Shown: positions 37,410 through 47,003 of the stretch, piece by piece
Position numbering within the stretch: position 1 is the stretch's first letter
How the letters are laid out: every line of letters begins with the position of its first letter
Assembly (NCBI GenBank): GCA_963711465.1
Contig: CAVQEG010000001.1
Span: forward strand, 2,666,001 to 2,730,000
Direction of reading: 5' to 3'
Source: CAVQEG01 sp963711465
GTDB lineage: Bacteria; Bacteroidota; Ignavibacteria; OLB7
Length of the DNA: 64,000 nucleotides
Made by a program: the position numbers and the translations under genes
The notes under the pieces: model-generated
Told to the model about the DNA's origin: nothing
Seen by the model: the letters and a program-made list of their open reading frames with translations, nothing else
The model's database searches: none

Positions 37410-37738
37410 CGGCCTCGTCATAAGTGTCATTTCCGGTTGCGGTCGCGAAGATGGTGATGCCCGAGCGAACGAAGCCATCACGAATCGTGAACGCGACACC
37501 ATCCCCGTTCCGGAGCTCACACGCACCACCCGCCGGAGAGGCCGACGAACGGGCCGTAATCGCCTCGTGCTGCGTACCTTGGCGCCCGACATCTCCGCAC
37601 ACACCCCTTCCCCACGCGCTCCCCCCGCTTTAAGCGCTCTTTAGGATCGATCCATAGGATGTGGTCATGATGAGAATCGGGTCGAATCCGGGCCGTGCCG
37701 TTCCGCCCGGACCGACCTTCACGAATGTTCCCAAACCC
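37410..37738. other. Divergent promoter region, no gene seen
   Basis: About 330 bases between the leftward TonB receptor gene and the rightward giant T9SS protein gene. Frames here are shadows. The region should hold both promoters; I cannot assign boxes with confidence. Confidence 0.5.
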
Positions 37739-40700
37739 ATGCGACGCATATCTGACTTCATGCCGTCCCTGCCGCTGGTCCTCGCGACCCTGCTGGTGGG
37801 AATGCTCGGCGTCTGCCACGACGCCTCGGCACAGCTGGAGACCAACTTCTGGTACTTCGGCGGCAACGCCGGTCTGAACTTCAACATCCCGCCGGCGACG
37901 CCGACGGCACCGGCGGAGATCACCACCAGCACGCTCAACGCGTTCGAAGGAACAGCCGTCGCGAGCGATCCCAACACGGGCGCTCTGCTGTTCTATACCA
38001 ACGGAATCACCGTCATCGATCGCAACAACGCAGCGATGCCGGGCTCCGCAAGCGGTATCGGCGGTGGCGCGTCGAGCACACAGCCCGCGCTTGCAATGCC
38101 CGATCCGGCCAACGCCAACCGCTGGTACATCGTCACCACTCCCGCCGAAGCCGGTGGCGACGCACGCTTCTCCATCGTCGACATGACGCAGCGCAGCGGT
38201 GCCGGTGATGTCCTCACCAGCAACCAGCCGTTGCCCGTCGTCAACGGTACAGCACCGCCCGCACTCGTTGCCGAGAAGCTCGCCGCAAAACTCGATGCGG
38301 CGGGAACCGGCTACTGGGTCATCCTCCGTGAGTTCAATTCCTCCGGTTCGAACCGATTCTTCGCCTATCACCTGACCGCCGGCGGCTTTACCGACGTCAA
38401 CGTGTCGAGCACCGGACCGTCCATCTCCGGCTCTGGATTTCTCGCTCGTGGCGAACTGAAAGTCTCCCCCGACGGTCGCTGGCTCGCCACTGCCAACGAG
38501 ACCGACGGCGTCCACCTCTTCAGCTTCAATCGCTCCACCGGCGGGATCACCTTCGTCACACAACTGCTCTCCGGCCAGAGCTACGGCGTGAGCTTCTCGC
38601 CCAACAGCCGGCTGCTCTACGCCGACAACGGCTGGGTGTCGAACGGACGCACCATCTACCAGTACGACCTCAGCGGCAGCGGCTCGGCCATCGCCGCCTC
38701 GCAACTGCAGGTCGGCACCACCAGCGCCGGCTCGGCCGCCATGCAGATCGCTCCGGATGGCCGGATCTACATCGCCAAGTTTTCGGCGTCGTCCCTGGCG
38801 GTGATCAACTGCCCGAACCAGCGCGGCGACGCCTGCGGCTTCGTCGACAATGGCGTCGCCCTTACCGGTGGTCGTATCTCGAACTTCGGTCTGCCGAACC
38901 TCATCCTCGAGGCGGTCGCAACGCCGCAGTATGCCGGTCCCGATGTCGCACTCTGTCTCGGCCAGTCCGCTCGACTCGGACTCGATCCGCGTCCCGGCTA
39001 TACCTACAGCTGGTCACCGCAGACGGACCTGTCGAATCCGAACGCATCGAATCCGACCGCCAATCCATCGGCCACCACCGAGTACCATATCGAAGTCACC
39101 AGCCCGTTCGGCTGCCCCGAATTCGATACCGTCGTGGTCACCGTCAATCCGATCCCGGAAGTCGACGCCGGCAACGACGTGCAGGTCTGCATGGGTGAAT
39201 CCGCACAGCTGACCGCGACCTCGAACGATCCGAACGTGAGCTACAGCTGGACGCCGGCGGCCACGTTGAGTGATCCGAACGTGGCCAATCCGATCGCCAC
39301 GGCCACCTCGCCCGGCCCCATCACCTACACCGTCACCGTCACCAGCCAGGCCGGCTGCACCGCCTCCTCGAGCGTGACGATCACAACCAATCCGCTGCCG
39401 AAACTCTCCGGTCTCGACGCGCAGTACCGGGTCTGCTTCGGTCACTCCGTGCCGCTGTCGGTCACAAGCGACGATCCGGCGTCGACCTTCCAGTGGACGC
39501 CTGCCACCGGCCTGGACAATCCGAACGTGGCCAATCCGATCGCCTCGCCGAGCGCGACGACCAGCTACACGGTGACCGTGACGAATTCGAGCGGGTGCGT
39601 CGACAGCGCGACGACACAGGTGATGGTGCTGCCCAACCCCGAGATCTCCGCCTCGCCCGACGTCGAGATCTGCCTCGGCTTCAGCGTTCCCCTCGAAGCC
39701 ACCGGCGCAACCAGCTACACCTGGAGTCCATCCACCGGGCTGGACAATCCGAACTCGGCGACACCGACGGCCCGACCGTTGACGACGACCACCTACCAGG
39801 TCATCGGCGCCAATGACAACGGCTGCACCGACACCGCAATGGTCACCGTCACGGTGAACGATCCGCCCGTTGCGGTGGTGTCGCCCGACACCACCATCTG
39901 CGCCGGCCGCAGCACGCAGCTGAGCGCATCCGGAGGCGTCCGCTACTTCTGGAGCCCGTCGCTCGGGCTGAGCGATACCTCGGTCGCCGATCCGATCGCC
40001 GACCCGCTCGAGACCACCGTCTACCAGGTGATCGTGGAGGATGAAAAGGGATGTCGCGATACCGCGCAGGTGACCGTCACCGTGCTCACGCTGGAGCTCA
40101 CGATCGCGCTGCCCGATACCGTCGGCGACCCGCACGACAAAGCCTACGTGCTCCCCGTCCGGTACGCCATCAACGAGTCGACCATGCGCTGCGTGCCGGA
40201 TTCCTTCACCGTCACGTTCCGATTCGACAACACCATGTTCTTCCCCGATGGTGTCACTGGCGGACGTCTGATCGACAGCCATGTGGAGAACGGCGAGCGG
40301 ATCATCCACGTCGCCTTCCCCGGTTCGGCCATCGACGGACCGTCGGGAACGCTCGGATCGATCACCGGTAGCGTCCTGCTCGGCCAGTCGGTGTCGACAC
40401 CGTTGCATGTCGATTCGGTGAACACGGGAGATCTGGTGGCGGATGCAACGCTGATCGACGGGCGACTGACGCTCGACAGCATCTGCAGCGAGGGCGGCGA
40501 TCGTCTGCTCCGGCCGCGCGAGTCGGTGGCGATCAAGTCGATCGTGCCGAATCCCGCCGGCGCCGGAGGCGCCGCGCCGACCGTCGAGACCCGCACCTGG
40601 ACGCTCGGGCACGCCTGGCTGGAGATCTACTCCGAAAGCGGTGACCTCGTCTACCGCACCGACTGGACACCGACCGCCGTTGCCGACGATGCCGAAGGCG

Positions 40701-40807
40701 TCGCCCATGCGACGGCGCTCCCGGCCGACCTTCCCAGCGGCGTCTACCTGGTCGTGGCACGTACCGCCGAGGATTCCGATTCGAAGTCAATCATCATCGC
40801 CCGCTAA
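37739..40807 (+). CDS. Second giant secreted protein with PKD/Ig-like repeats and T9SS sorting domain
   Basis: About 1,022 residues. Signal peptide (PLVLATLLVGMLGV, cleavage after ASA). Residues about 32-390 are a propeller-like domain beginning ETNFWYFGGNAGLNFN with DPNTGALLFYTNGITVIDR. Then come five tandem units of about 75-80 residues, each with Y-x-W-x-P-x-x-x-L-x-x-P-N and TTxYxVxV followed by G-C and D, neighbours opening with a V/I-C-x-G strand. A cohesin-like region (RYAINESTMRCVPDSFTVTF) and a C-terminal region ending LPSGVYLVVARTAED complete it. The plan matches 20209-23361, although the repeats differ in detail. Probable cell-surface adhesion or gliding-associated protein. It precedes an OmpA-family gene by 17 bp on the same strand, so they may be co-transcribed. 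The start at 37739 begins the signal peptide; an upstream ATG at 37661 is possible. Confidence 0.85.
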   Translation: MRRISDFMPSLPLVLATLLVGMLGVCHDASAQLETNFWYFGGNAGLNFNIPPATPTAPAEITTSTLNAFEGTAVASDPNTGALLFYTNGITVIDRNNAAMPGSASGIGGGASSTQPALAMPDPANANRWYIVTTPAEAGGDARFSIVDMTQRSGAGDVLTSNQPLPVVNGTAPPALVAEKLAAKLDAAGTGYWVILREFNSSGSNRFFAYHLTAGGFTDVNVSSTGPSISGSGFLARGELKVSPDGRWLATANETDGVHLFSFNRSTGGITFVTQLLSGQSYGVSFSPNSRLLYADNGWVSNGRTIYQYDLSGSGSAIAASQLQVGTTSAGSAAMQIAPDGRIYIAKFSASSLAVINCPNQRGDACGFVDNGVALTGGRISNFGLPNLILEAVATPQYAGPDVALCLGQSARLGLDPRPGYTYSWSPQTDLSNPNASNPTANPSATTEYHIEVTSPFGCPEFDTVVVTVNPIPEVDAGNDVQVCMGESAQLTATSNDPNVSYSWTPAATLSDPNVANPIATATSPGPITYTVTVTSQAGCTASSSVTITTNPLPKLSGLDAQYRVCFGHSVPLSVTSDDPASTFQWTPATGLDNPNVANPIASPSATTSYTVTVTNSSGCVDSATTQVMVLPNPEISASPDVEICLGFSVPLEATGATSYTWSPSTGLDNPNSATPTARPLTTTTYQVIGANDNGCTDTAMVTVTVNDPPVAVVSPDTTICAGRSTQLSASGGVRYFWSPSLGLSDTSVADPIADPLETTVYQVIVEDEKGCRDTAQVTVTVLTLELTIALPDTVGDPHDKAYVLPVRYAINESTMRCVPDSFTVTFRFDNTMFFPDGVTGGRLIDSHVENGERIIHVAFPGSAIDGPSGTLGSITGSVLLGQSVSTPLHVDSVNTGDLVADATLIDGRLTLDSICSEGGDRLLRPRESVAIKSIVPNPAGAGGAAPTVETRTWTLGHAWLEIYSESGDLVYRTDWTPTAVADDAEGVAHATALPADLPSGVYLVVARTAEDSDSKSIIIAR

Positions 40808-40824
40808 TCATCATCGAACCAGCC

Positions 40825-42864
40825 ATGCGATCCACGTACACCATGATGAATCCGGACACGACGAACCACTCGCGATCCAGCGTCGCGACGCTCGCCGCGA
40901 CGACGGCGATGGTCCTGGCCGCGATGATGCTGCCCTTCGGCCGCGGACTCCTGGCCCAGCAGAACACCGACGCACAGACCATGTCCGACCAGGTCGGCAT
41001 CTACATGCTCTACCAACTGGTGCAGCACGACGCCGACTTCGGCGGGCTGCCCAACATCCCGTGCTGCTCCCCCGCGTTCTCCGACGGAACGGGTCCCGGT
41101 GTCGCCGCCGGCGGACTTTACCAGCTCGCCCTCGGCGATCGGTTCGGTCTGCAGCTTCGCGCCGGCTACTCGCTCTTCACCGGAACGATGACGACCGACG
41201 AGAACATCGGCAACGCGCTGGACGCCTCGAACACGGTGGTCGACGCCATGTCGCGCCACACGCTCGAGTCGACGCTCTCGCAGCTGACCCTCGAGCCGAT
41301 GCTCGTGCTGCAGCCGCTGTCGATTCCACTGCGGGTGAACCTCGGCCTGCGCGCCGGGCTGACGATCGCCTCCAGCTACGACCTTCGCGAAGAGCTCCTC
41401 TCGCCCGACAACGTGACCTTCAGCGATGGCTCCACCGCGCGCAATGTCTCCAGCGGCGCCATCCCGGATGAGTCGGGGTACGATATCGGCGTGACCGGCG
41501 GCCTGAGCTACGACATCCCCGTCGGCGATCGATTCATCATCGCGCCCGAGGTGAGCTACGACTACAACTTCACCGACGTGATTGCCGACAGCAACTGGAA
41601 GGCGCACGCCCTGCGGCTGGGCGTCGCGTTGAAGATGGGAATGGAGCCGAACCGGATGGAGGTACCCGAGGCGCCACTGGTGGCGTCGATCAAGGCGATG
41701 GGTCTGTATCCGCCCAACTCGGAGCAGCAGGTCGTGCGCATGAAGGTGGAGGAATTCTACTCGCCGCAGCTCCGGCCACTGCTCAACTACATCTTCTTTG
41801 CACCCGGCTCGGCGACGCTCCCGGATCGCTACCACCGCATCACGCCCGACCAGACCGATGCCTTCCGTATCGATCGGCTCTACCAGCTCGATGGCGTGGA
41901 GACCTACCATCACGTGCTGAACATCGTGGGCAAGCGGCTGCGCGACAATCCGGATGCGACCATCCGACTCGTCGGCTGCACCTCCGAGCGTCCAGGTGAC
42001 GCCGGCGTCGACGGCCTCGCCCGCTCACGCGCCCAAAGCGTGCACGATTACCTGCAGAACGTGTGGGGAATTCCGGACAGCCGCATGACCATCGAGACGC
42101 GCGGACTGCCGCAGAAGCCGTCGAACCCCGACGTTCCCGACGGCATCGAGGAGAACCAGCGTGTGGAGATCTACTCCGACAACAATCGGATCTTCGAGCC
42201 GGTGCTCACCGACGACACGCTTCGCACCGTCACTCCCCCCGCGATCCGTTTCCACCCGACCGCCCGGCCCGAGGAGAACGTCGCATCCTGGCGGATCGTC
42301 GCCTCACAGGACGGACAGCCGCTCAAGTCCTTCAGCGGCACCGGCGCCGTTCCTCCCACCGTCGACTGGGATCTCCAGAACGATCAGCCGCACGTTCCCC
42401 GTGCCGAGACACCGATGGAATACGCCCTGACCGCCACTGACGGCTCCGGTCGCCAGGTCGTCACACCGCTCGCTTCCATCCCCGTTCAATTGATCACGCT
42501 CCGGCACAAGCGCATCGAACGCATCCGCGACAAGCAGATCGATCGCTACAGTCTGATTCTCTTCGACTTCGGCAAGTCGGACATCGGTCCGCAGAACCAG
42601 CGGATCATCGACATGATCCGCAACCGCATCACGATTGACGCCTACATCGCCATCGACGGCCACACCGACCGCGTCGGTGACGCTGCACTCAACAAGCAGC
42701 TGTCGATCGACCGCGCCAACGCAGTCGCCAAGGCGATCGGCACCGACAATCCGACCGTGCGCGGCGACGGCGAGTCGCCCGATCTGTACGACAACGACCT
42801 CCCAGAAGGCCGCTTCTACAGTCGTACCGTCAACGTCACTGTCGAGACACCGATCATTCCGTAG
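40825..42864 (+). CDS. OmpA-family outer-membrane protein with two OmpA-like domains
   Basis: 679 residues. After a signal region, a beta-barrel part (about 50-275: YQLALGDRFGLQLRAGYSLF, RVNLGLRAGLTIASSYDLRE, FIIAPEVSYDYNF) of the OmpA/PorT kind. A first OmpA-like domain (about 345-455) has IRLVGCTSERPGD and LARSRAQSVHDYL, and a second (about 560-679) has LILFDFGKSDIGPQN, IAIDGHTDRVGD and LSIDRANAVAKAI. OmpA domains hold peptidoglycan non-covalently. The GCTSE element of the first copy departs from the G-H-T-D motif, so only the second clearly has the diaminopimelate-binding Asp-x-x-Arg pair. A Rho-independent terminator follows about 65 bp after the stop. Confidence 0.88.
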   Translation: MRSTYTMMNPDTTNHSRSSVATLAATTAMVLAAMMLPFGRGLLAQQNTDAQTMSDQVGIYMLYQLVQHDADFGGLPNIPCCSPAFSDGTGPGVAAGGLYQLALGDRFGLQLRAGYSLFTGTMTTDENIGNALDASNTVVDAMSRHTLESTLSQLTLEPMLVLQPLSIPLRVNLGLRAGLTIASSYDLREELLSPDNVTFSDGSTARNVSSGAIPDESGYDIGVTGGLSYDIPVGDRFIIAPEVSYDYNFTDVIADSNWKAHALRLGVALKMGMEPNRMEVPEAPLVASIKAMGLYPPNSEQQVVRMKVEEFYSPQLRPLLNYIFFAPGSATLPDRYHRITPDQTDAFRIDRLYQLDGVETYHHVLNIVGKRLRDNPDATIRLVGCTSERPGDAGVDGLARSRAQSVHDYLQNVWGIPDSRMTIETRGLPQKPSNPDVPDGIEENQRVEIYSDNNRIFEPVLTDDTLRTVTPPAIRFHPTARPEENVASWRIVASQDGQPLKSFSGTGAVPPTVDWDLQNDQPHVPRAETPMEYALTATDGSGRQVVTPLASIPVQLITLRHKRIERIRDKQIDRYSLILFDFGKSDIGPQNQRIIDMIRNRITIDAYIAIDGHTDRVGDAALNKQLSIDRANAVAKAIGTDNPTVRGDGESPDLYDNDLPEGRFYSRTVNVTVETPIIP

Positions 42865-42928
42865 CCCCCCACGACGGGTCGGCAGAATCGAATTCGGCCG
42901 TGCCCCCGGTTCGTCCACGCATTCCCTC

Positions 42929-42972
42929 ACGGGCCGTCCGGCGCAGATCCGGACGGCCCGTTTCGTTTCGTT
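42929..42972 (+). terminator. Rho-independent terminator after the OmpA gene
   Basis: Perfect 13-bp arms (ACGGGCCGTCCGG at 42929-42941, CCGGACGGCCCGT at 42949-42961), 7-base loop, followed by TTCGTTTCGTT. It ends the T9SS-OmpA transcript. Confidence 0.8.
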
Positions 42973-43096
42973 ACCGCCACCCGAACTGGACCGATTCTTT
43001 CATTGAATTCCCCCGTATTCGGCTGGATTGCGCCATCGGCCCCGACAGCTCGTCATCCGATCCGGTCGTGTTCAGTGGGACCGGGACGTTTGACCG

Positions 43097-43125
43097 TTGC
43101 GACAATAGTCGTCGCGACGTATATT
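43097..43125 (+). promoter_or_regulatory. Sigma-70-like promoter for the YceI gene
   Basis: TTGCGA at 43097-43102 and TATATT at 43120-43125, exactly 17 bases apart, about 95 bases before the YceI start. Bacteroidota use a different -7/-33 consensus, so this fit is only suggestive. Confidence 0.45.
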
Positions 43126-43222
43126 AGGGTATTGAATGAATGACACGGGTGCTGCCCGGCCGAGCGGCGGCGAATCCGCCTCCCGCGATCGAGCAGGAGC
43201 CCAAACACGAATGAGGTGAACG

Positions 43223-43801
43223 ATGAAATGGCAAATCGATCCGTCGCACTCCGAGGTGCAGTTCACCGTGCGACACATGATGATCTCCAACGTGAAGGGG
43301 TGGTTCGAGAAATTCGACGGAACCGTCGACTTCGATCCCGATGACGTCGAGCAGACCCGCGCCCACTTCGAGATCGATGCGAGGAGCATCAATACGCGGG
43401 AGGAGAAGCGCGACGCCCACCTGCGCTCGGCCGACTTCCTCCAGTCAGAGGAGCATCCGAAGATCACGTTCGATTCGACGGAGGTCGAGCGCGTCGACGA
43501 CGAACATTTCAAGCTGCATGGCGATCTGACGATCCGCGGAACGTCGCATCCGGCGGTGCTCGACGTGGAATACCAGGGAATCGCCACCAGTCCGTGGGGA
43601 ACGACCAGCGCCGGGTTCAACGCCCATACGACGATCAATCGTAAGGACTGGGGACTGACGTGGAATCAGACGCTCGAGACCGGTGGGATGCTGGTCGGTG
43701 AAAAGGTGAAGATCGACATCGAACTGGAGCTGGTCCGCGAGGAAGAGGAGGAGCTCGTGTCGGAGACGTCCGAGCAGAGCGGTGGCGGCTCTCGGCGGTG
43801 A
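43223..43801 (+). CDS. YceI-family protein
   Basis: 192 residues of a lipocalin-like YceI barrel: KWQIDPSHSEVQFTVRHMMISNVKGWF at the start, FEIDARSINTREEKRDAHLRSADFL, the central PKITFDSTEVERVDDEHFKLHGDLTIRG, and GFNAHTTINRKDWGLTW. These are the usual polyisoprenoid-binding YceI segments. No signal peptide is visible, unlike E. coli YceI, so it is probably cytoplasmic. The last 25 residues are Glu/Ser-rich. GAGGTG precedes the ATG. The isoprenoid or quinone ligand is inferred from the family. Confidence 0.92.
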   Translation: MKWQIDPSHSEVQFTVRHMMISNVKGWFEKFDGTVDFDPDDVEQTRAHFEIDARSINTREEKRDAHLRSADFLQSEEHPKITFDSTEVERVDDEHFKLHGDLTIRGTSHPAVLDVEYQGIATSPWGTTSAGFNAHTTINRKDWGLTWNQTLETGGMLVGEKVKIDIELELVREEEEELVSETSEQSGGGSRR

Positions 43802-43853
43802 TCACGGTCGGTCGGCGCCTTCAACGGATGATTGACAGAGAGGGAAGCGGTGT

Positions 43854-43894
43854 GCGCCGGGTCCGGACGACGGTTGTCGGACGGGGCCCGGCGC
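43854..43894. terminator. Long hairpin between convergent genes
   Basis: Arms GCGCCGGG (43854-43861) and CCCGGCGC (43887-43894), with an inner GTCCG/CGGAC pairing. It lies between the stops of YceI and the leftward T9SS protein and may act both ways, but lacks a T-run. Confidence 0.4.
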
Positions 43895-43991
43895 AATCAC
43901 TGAGGTCGGCGCCGATTCGCGCCATGCGTTGCAGCGCGGGAAGCAGTCCATTGACTCCCTCCCGCCTCCGCAGCGGGTGAGTGGGCCGACC

Positions 43992-45239
43992 CTACGGCAC
44001 TGAGATGCGTCGGACCGTGCGGCCGTCGGCGGTGACGAGTTCCACCAGATACACGCCGCTGGCCGGTGCCGGAAGCGTGCCGCGCGCTGCACGGACGACG
44101 CCGTCGAAGCGTCGAATGCCCACCACCCGGCCGGCCATGTCGATCAGGCGCAGCGTCGAGCCACCATCGATCGGATCCATCGCAAAACCAACGGCGCCGT
44201 CACGCGCCCACACCCGCAGTCCCGGAGACTGGGAAGCGCGCGCGACGCCGCTGGTTGCGAAGTTCAATCGTACCAGTCGCCCGGGCGTCGCCCCGCCGCC
44301 CGATATCACGACCACCGCGCTCGACGCATCGAGCATCGCCACCCGTTGCGGTTCCACCATCAGTGGCTCCTCCAGTCCCAGAGCAATCGTGTCGGCCCAG
44401 GTAATACCGCCGTCGGAAGTTCGAACGACGTCGTCGGTCGTCGCGAAGACACCGTACAGTCCGTCGTTCAGGAAATCGATCGAGACGGGATAGTCGAATC
44501 CGAGCCACTCCCACGATGCGCCGGCGTCGGAGGTCCGGAACAATCCCCACGGATACCAGTTGCACAGGAATCCCATTGTCGGCGTGGTGAATCTGATGTC
44601 CCTCGGTTCCCCACCTGGCCACCCACCGCCGGGTCCGGCGTCGTCGCCGACGAGTTCCCAGTGCCTCCCGCCATCGGTGGTCTTCCACGCGTAGTTGGAA
44701 TTGGACACGATCCACCCGTCGTTCGGTGTCGAGAAGCTCACCGCGACGGGATGCGGTCGGACGGTCGGCATCGGCAACGTGTCATACAGCCAGCTCCCGC
44801 CGCCGTCGGTCGTCCGGTAGACGCTGAAGTCGGAGCCGACTGCCACGCCGACGTCGGCGGTGACGAAGTCGACGTCGACGACGGCTTCGAAGGGACTCAC
44901 CTGCGGCCCCGGCCGCCAGGTGAGACCGCCATCGGTCGTCGTCGCGTAGGCGCCACCCGATCCGGTGGCGCAGCCGTGCGACGCGTCGACGAAATCGATC
45001 GCGAGGAGGTCCGCCGCGGGGAGCGGACGACTCGACAACGCCGTCCACGTCGCTCCGCCGTCGGTAGTCCTCAGCAGCGTGTCGCCGCTGGCGAGCCAGC
45101 CGGTGTTCGCATCGACGAAGCAGACATCGGCGATTCCCTGCTCGCGTTCGAGCAGCGTCGTCGTCTGCGCCGTTGCCGTAGCACTCGCCAGCGCCGCCGC
45201 GGCGACCATTGCCATCATCAGCATTCCTTGCCTGAGCAT
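43992..45239 (-). CDS. Secreted Asp-box (YCF48-like) protein with T9SS sorting domain
   Basis: About 415 residues. Signal peptide (LMMAMVAAAALASATA, cleavage near AQ). At least five Asp-box motifs with the T-x-D-x-G pattern are spread over residues 40-300: TTDGGATW, TTDGGLTW, TTDGGGSW, TSDAGASW, TSDGGITW. The last 80 residues (LRVWARDGAVGFAMDPI, APASGVYLVELVTADG) form a T9SS type A sorting domain. It resembles 7188-9368 at about half its length. Role unknown. The ATG at 45239 starts the signal peptide and has GGGGATG about 6 bases upstream. Confidence 0.88.
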   Translation of the reverse strand: MLRQGMLMMAMVAAAALASATATAQTTTLLEREQGIADVCFVDANTGWLASGDTLLRTTDGGATWTALSSRPLPAADLLAIDFVDASHGCATGSGGAYATTTDGGLTWRPGPQVSPFEAVVDVDFVTADVGVAVGSDFSVYRTTDGGGSWLYDTLPMPTVRPHPVAVSFSTPNDGWIVSNSNYAWKTTDGGRHWELVGDDAGPGGGWPGGEPRDIRFTTPTMGFLCNWYPWGLFRTSDAGASWEWLGFDYPVSIDFLNDGLYGVFATTDDVVRTSDGGITWADTIALGLEEPLMVEPQRVAMLDASSAVVVISGGGATPGRLVRLNFATSGVARASQSPGLRVWARDGAVGFAMDPIDGGSTLRLIDMAGRVVGIRRFDGVVRAARGTLPAPASGVYLVELVTADGRTVRRISVP

Positions 45240-45400
45240 CGTTTCATCCCCGTTGGATTCTATCTGAATTCCATCCGGTTTCCCTGTGATCATCCGACTC
45301 GCCATCGCACCCCGACGCGGACGTCGGCGCGACGCTCGGACAGGTCGCCGCGCAGCGCGAGCTCCGGATGCTGCTCGAACCGGATGTCACGTGCCGCAAG

Positions 45401-46321
45401 CTAGATCCGACGGTCGTTTCGCTTGTAGGACGATTCGTGGGAATGGTGGAACCGCTCGCCGGCATCACGGAATTCCTGAGGAGTGGAACCGACGTGACGG
45501 CGGAAGAAGCGCGTGAAGTACGAGGCATCGTCGAAGCCGAGATGAAACGCCACCTCCTTGACGCTTGCATCGCTGTGGAAGAGCAGTCGCTTGGCCTCGA
45601 GCACGATGCGCTCGTGAATCAGCGCCGTCGTCGTTCGGCCGAGCATGTGCTGCACAATGGAGTTGAGGTGGTTCTGTGACACGTTCAGTTCCGCGGCGTA
45701 CGCGGCCGGAGAGCGAACGCTGGAGAAGCGGCGTTCGATGAGCCCTCGCAACCGATTGACCAGCAGATGGTCGGCGTCGTGAGCCGCCGCTTCGGGCGCC
45801 ACCCGTTCGTAGGTGCGACGCGCGTGCACCAGCAGCACGTTCAGGTACGAGCGCAGCAGCACCTCACGGTGCGATGCTCCGGAGGAGAATTCCTCCCGCA
45901 TCAGCGCGAACATTCCCTCGATCGAGGCGCGCTCGGTCGGTTCGGGCGCGAGCACCGGAAACGAGGAGACATGCTCGAGGAACGGGATCTCCAGCAGCAC
46001 CTCACGATTGCGCAGTCCGAGCGAGTAGAAGTCGGCGGTGAACAGCACGATGTGTCCGTGGGCATCGGCGTCGCGGCGAAGGCGGTGAACCTGTCCGGGG
46101 ATGACGAAGTGAATCGATGCGTCGCGGATGGGGAACGTCCGGAAGTCGATGTCATGTTCGCCGCCGCCGATGATGAAGTAGAAGATCTCGAAGTAGTTGT
46201 GCCGGTGGGGTTCCGACGCGTCATACGTCCCCTCGCTGCGTTCCAGCGGCAGATACCGGAACGGGATGGCGAGATCATCGCCGATGGCGAAATCGTAGGA
46301 GGGAATCAGCGGGTGGTCCAT
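45401..46321 (-). CDS. AraC-family transcriptional regulator
   Basis: About 306 residues. An N-terminal cupin sensor (about 25-130, EPHRHNYFEIFYFIIGGGEHDIDF with its His pair, PGQVHRLRRD) and a C-terminal double helix-turn-helix (about 200-300): LNVSQNHLNSIVQHMLGRT is the first HTH, and FHLGFDDASYFTRFFRRHVGSTPQEFRD is the AraC signature of the second. The sensor is of the sugar or small-organic-ligand kind; the ligand is unknown. The 15-20 residues after the signature are His/Ser-rich. A GTG nine codons upstream (46348) is the other possible start. Nearby genes do not reveal targets. Confidence 0.9.
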   Translation of the reverse strand: MDHPLIPSYDFAIGDDLAIPFRYLPLERSEGTYDASEPHRHNYFEIFYFIIGGGEHDIDFRTFPIRDASIHFVIPGQVHRLRRDADAHGHIVLFTADFYSLGLRNREVLLEIPFLEHVSSFPVLAPEPTERASIEGMFALMREEFSSGASHREVLLRSYLNVLLVHARRTYERVAPEAAAHDADHLLVNRLRGLIERRFSSVRSPAAYAAELNVSQNHLNSIVQHMLGRTTTALIHERIVLEAKRLLFHSDASVKEVAFHLGFDDASYFTRFFRRHVGSTPQEFRDAGERFHHSHESSYKRNDRRI

Positions 46322-46391
46322 GGGAAGTCGTCGTCGAGTCGCGTTCACGACCCGCCACTTTCCGGACGGTTACGGGGACGTGAGGAGGACC

Positions 46392-46679
46392 TCACCGCAC
46401 GACGCAGATCTTGCGAATGGTCGATTCGGCACCGAGCTGCATCTGGCAGTAGTACGTGCCGGCCGGAATGTCCCCGATGCTCCAGGAGATGGTATGACGT
46501 CCTGCGGGGAACCGTCCGCTGACGACTTCGGCGACCTGTCGGCCGAACTCGTTGAAGACGGTCACGACCAGTTCGCCGGCCCGGGGCAGCACCAGGGCGA
46601 CGGCCGCGATACGGTCGATTGGATTCGGCTCGACGTGGAGATCGGCCATGGTGATCCTCTGCACGGATGTGGACGCCAT
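46392..46679 (-). CDS. Orphan T9SS type A sorting domain (possible gene remnant)
   Basis: 95 residues that are almost wholly a T9SS sorting domain: VEPNPIDRIAAVALVLPRAG, ELVVTVFNEFGRQVAEVV and IPAGTYYCQMQLGAES, ending in IRKICVVR. Such domains normally end a much longer secreted protein, but no cargo is found upstream in any frame and there is no signal peptide, so export is unlikely. It may be the tail left after deletion of a larger gene. The ATG at 46679 may be shortened to 46649. Confidence 0.5.
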   Translation of the reverse strand: MASTSVQRITMADLHVEPNPIDRIAAVALVLPRAGELVVTVFNEFGRQVAEVVSGRFPAGRHTISWSIGDIPAGTYYCQMQLGAESTIRKICVVR

Positions 46680-47003
46680 CTGGTCGCGACTCTGCCGTGT
46701 CGCGTGACGTTGTCGTGGTCGGGGGCTGCTTCGGGAAAGACCAGCCGCCCCGCCGCGATGTCACATGCGCACCGAATCCCCTCAGCAGCCGAAGTCCACC
46801 GAGGGGTGGTTCGGCACCGACGGCTCCTCGTGAATTTTCCGACCGACGCCGTGACCGCAGAGTTCACGTGCGACGGCGAATCCGCGATCACGGACGTAGT
46901 GCTCGACGGCCCGTCCGATCGGATTGCTACGGTTGCCTGCCCGCGCCACCCGCAGCGCGCGACGCCGCTCGAGCCGCTCTGCGCCGACCGGAGTTCGTGA
47001 TGC
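46680..47003. other. Intergenic region, no gene seen
   Basis: About 320 bases between the HhH glycosylase gene and the orphan sorting domain. The reading frames are not protein-like. It is where the missing body of the broken T9SS gene would be expected, but I could not recognise any remnant. Confidence 0.5.

Larger units (their letters stand above)
42865..43222. other. Intergenic region with terminator and promoter
   Basis: No gene in about 360 bases. Left part: terminator of the OmpA gene (42929-42972). Right part: a sigma-70-like promoter (43097-43125) for the YceI gene. Confidence 0.6.
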
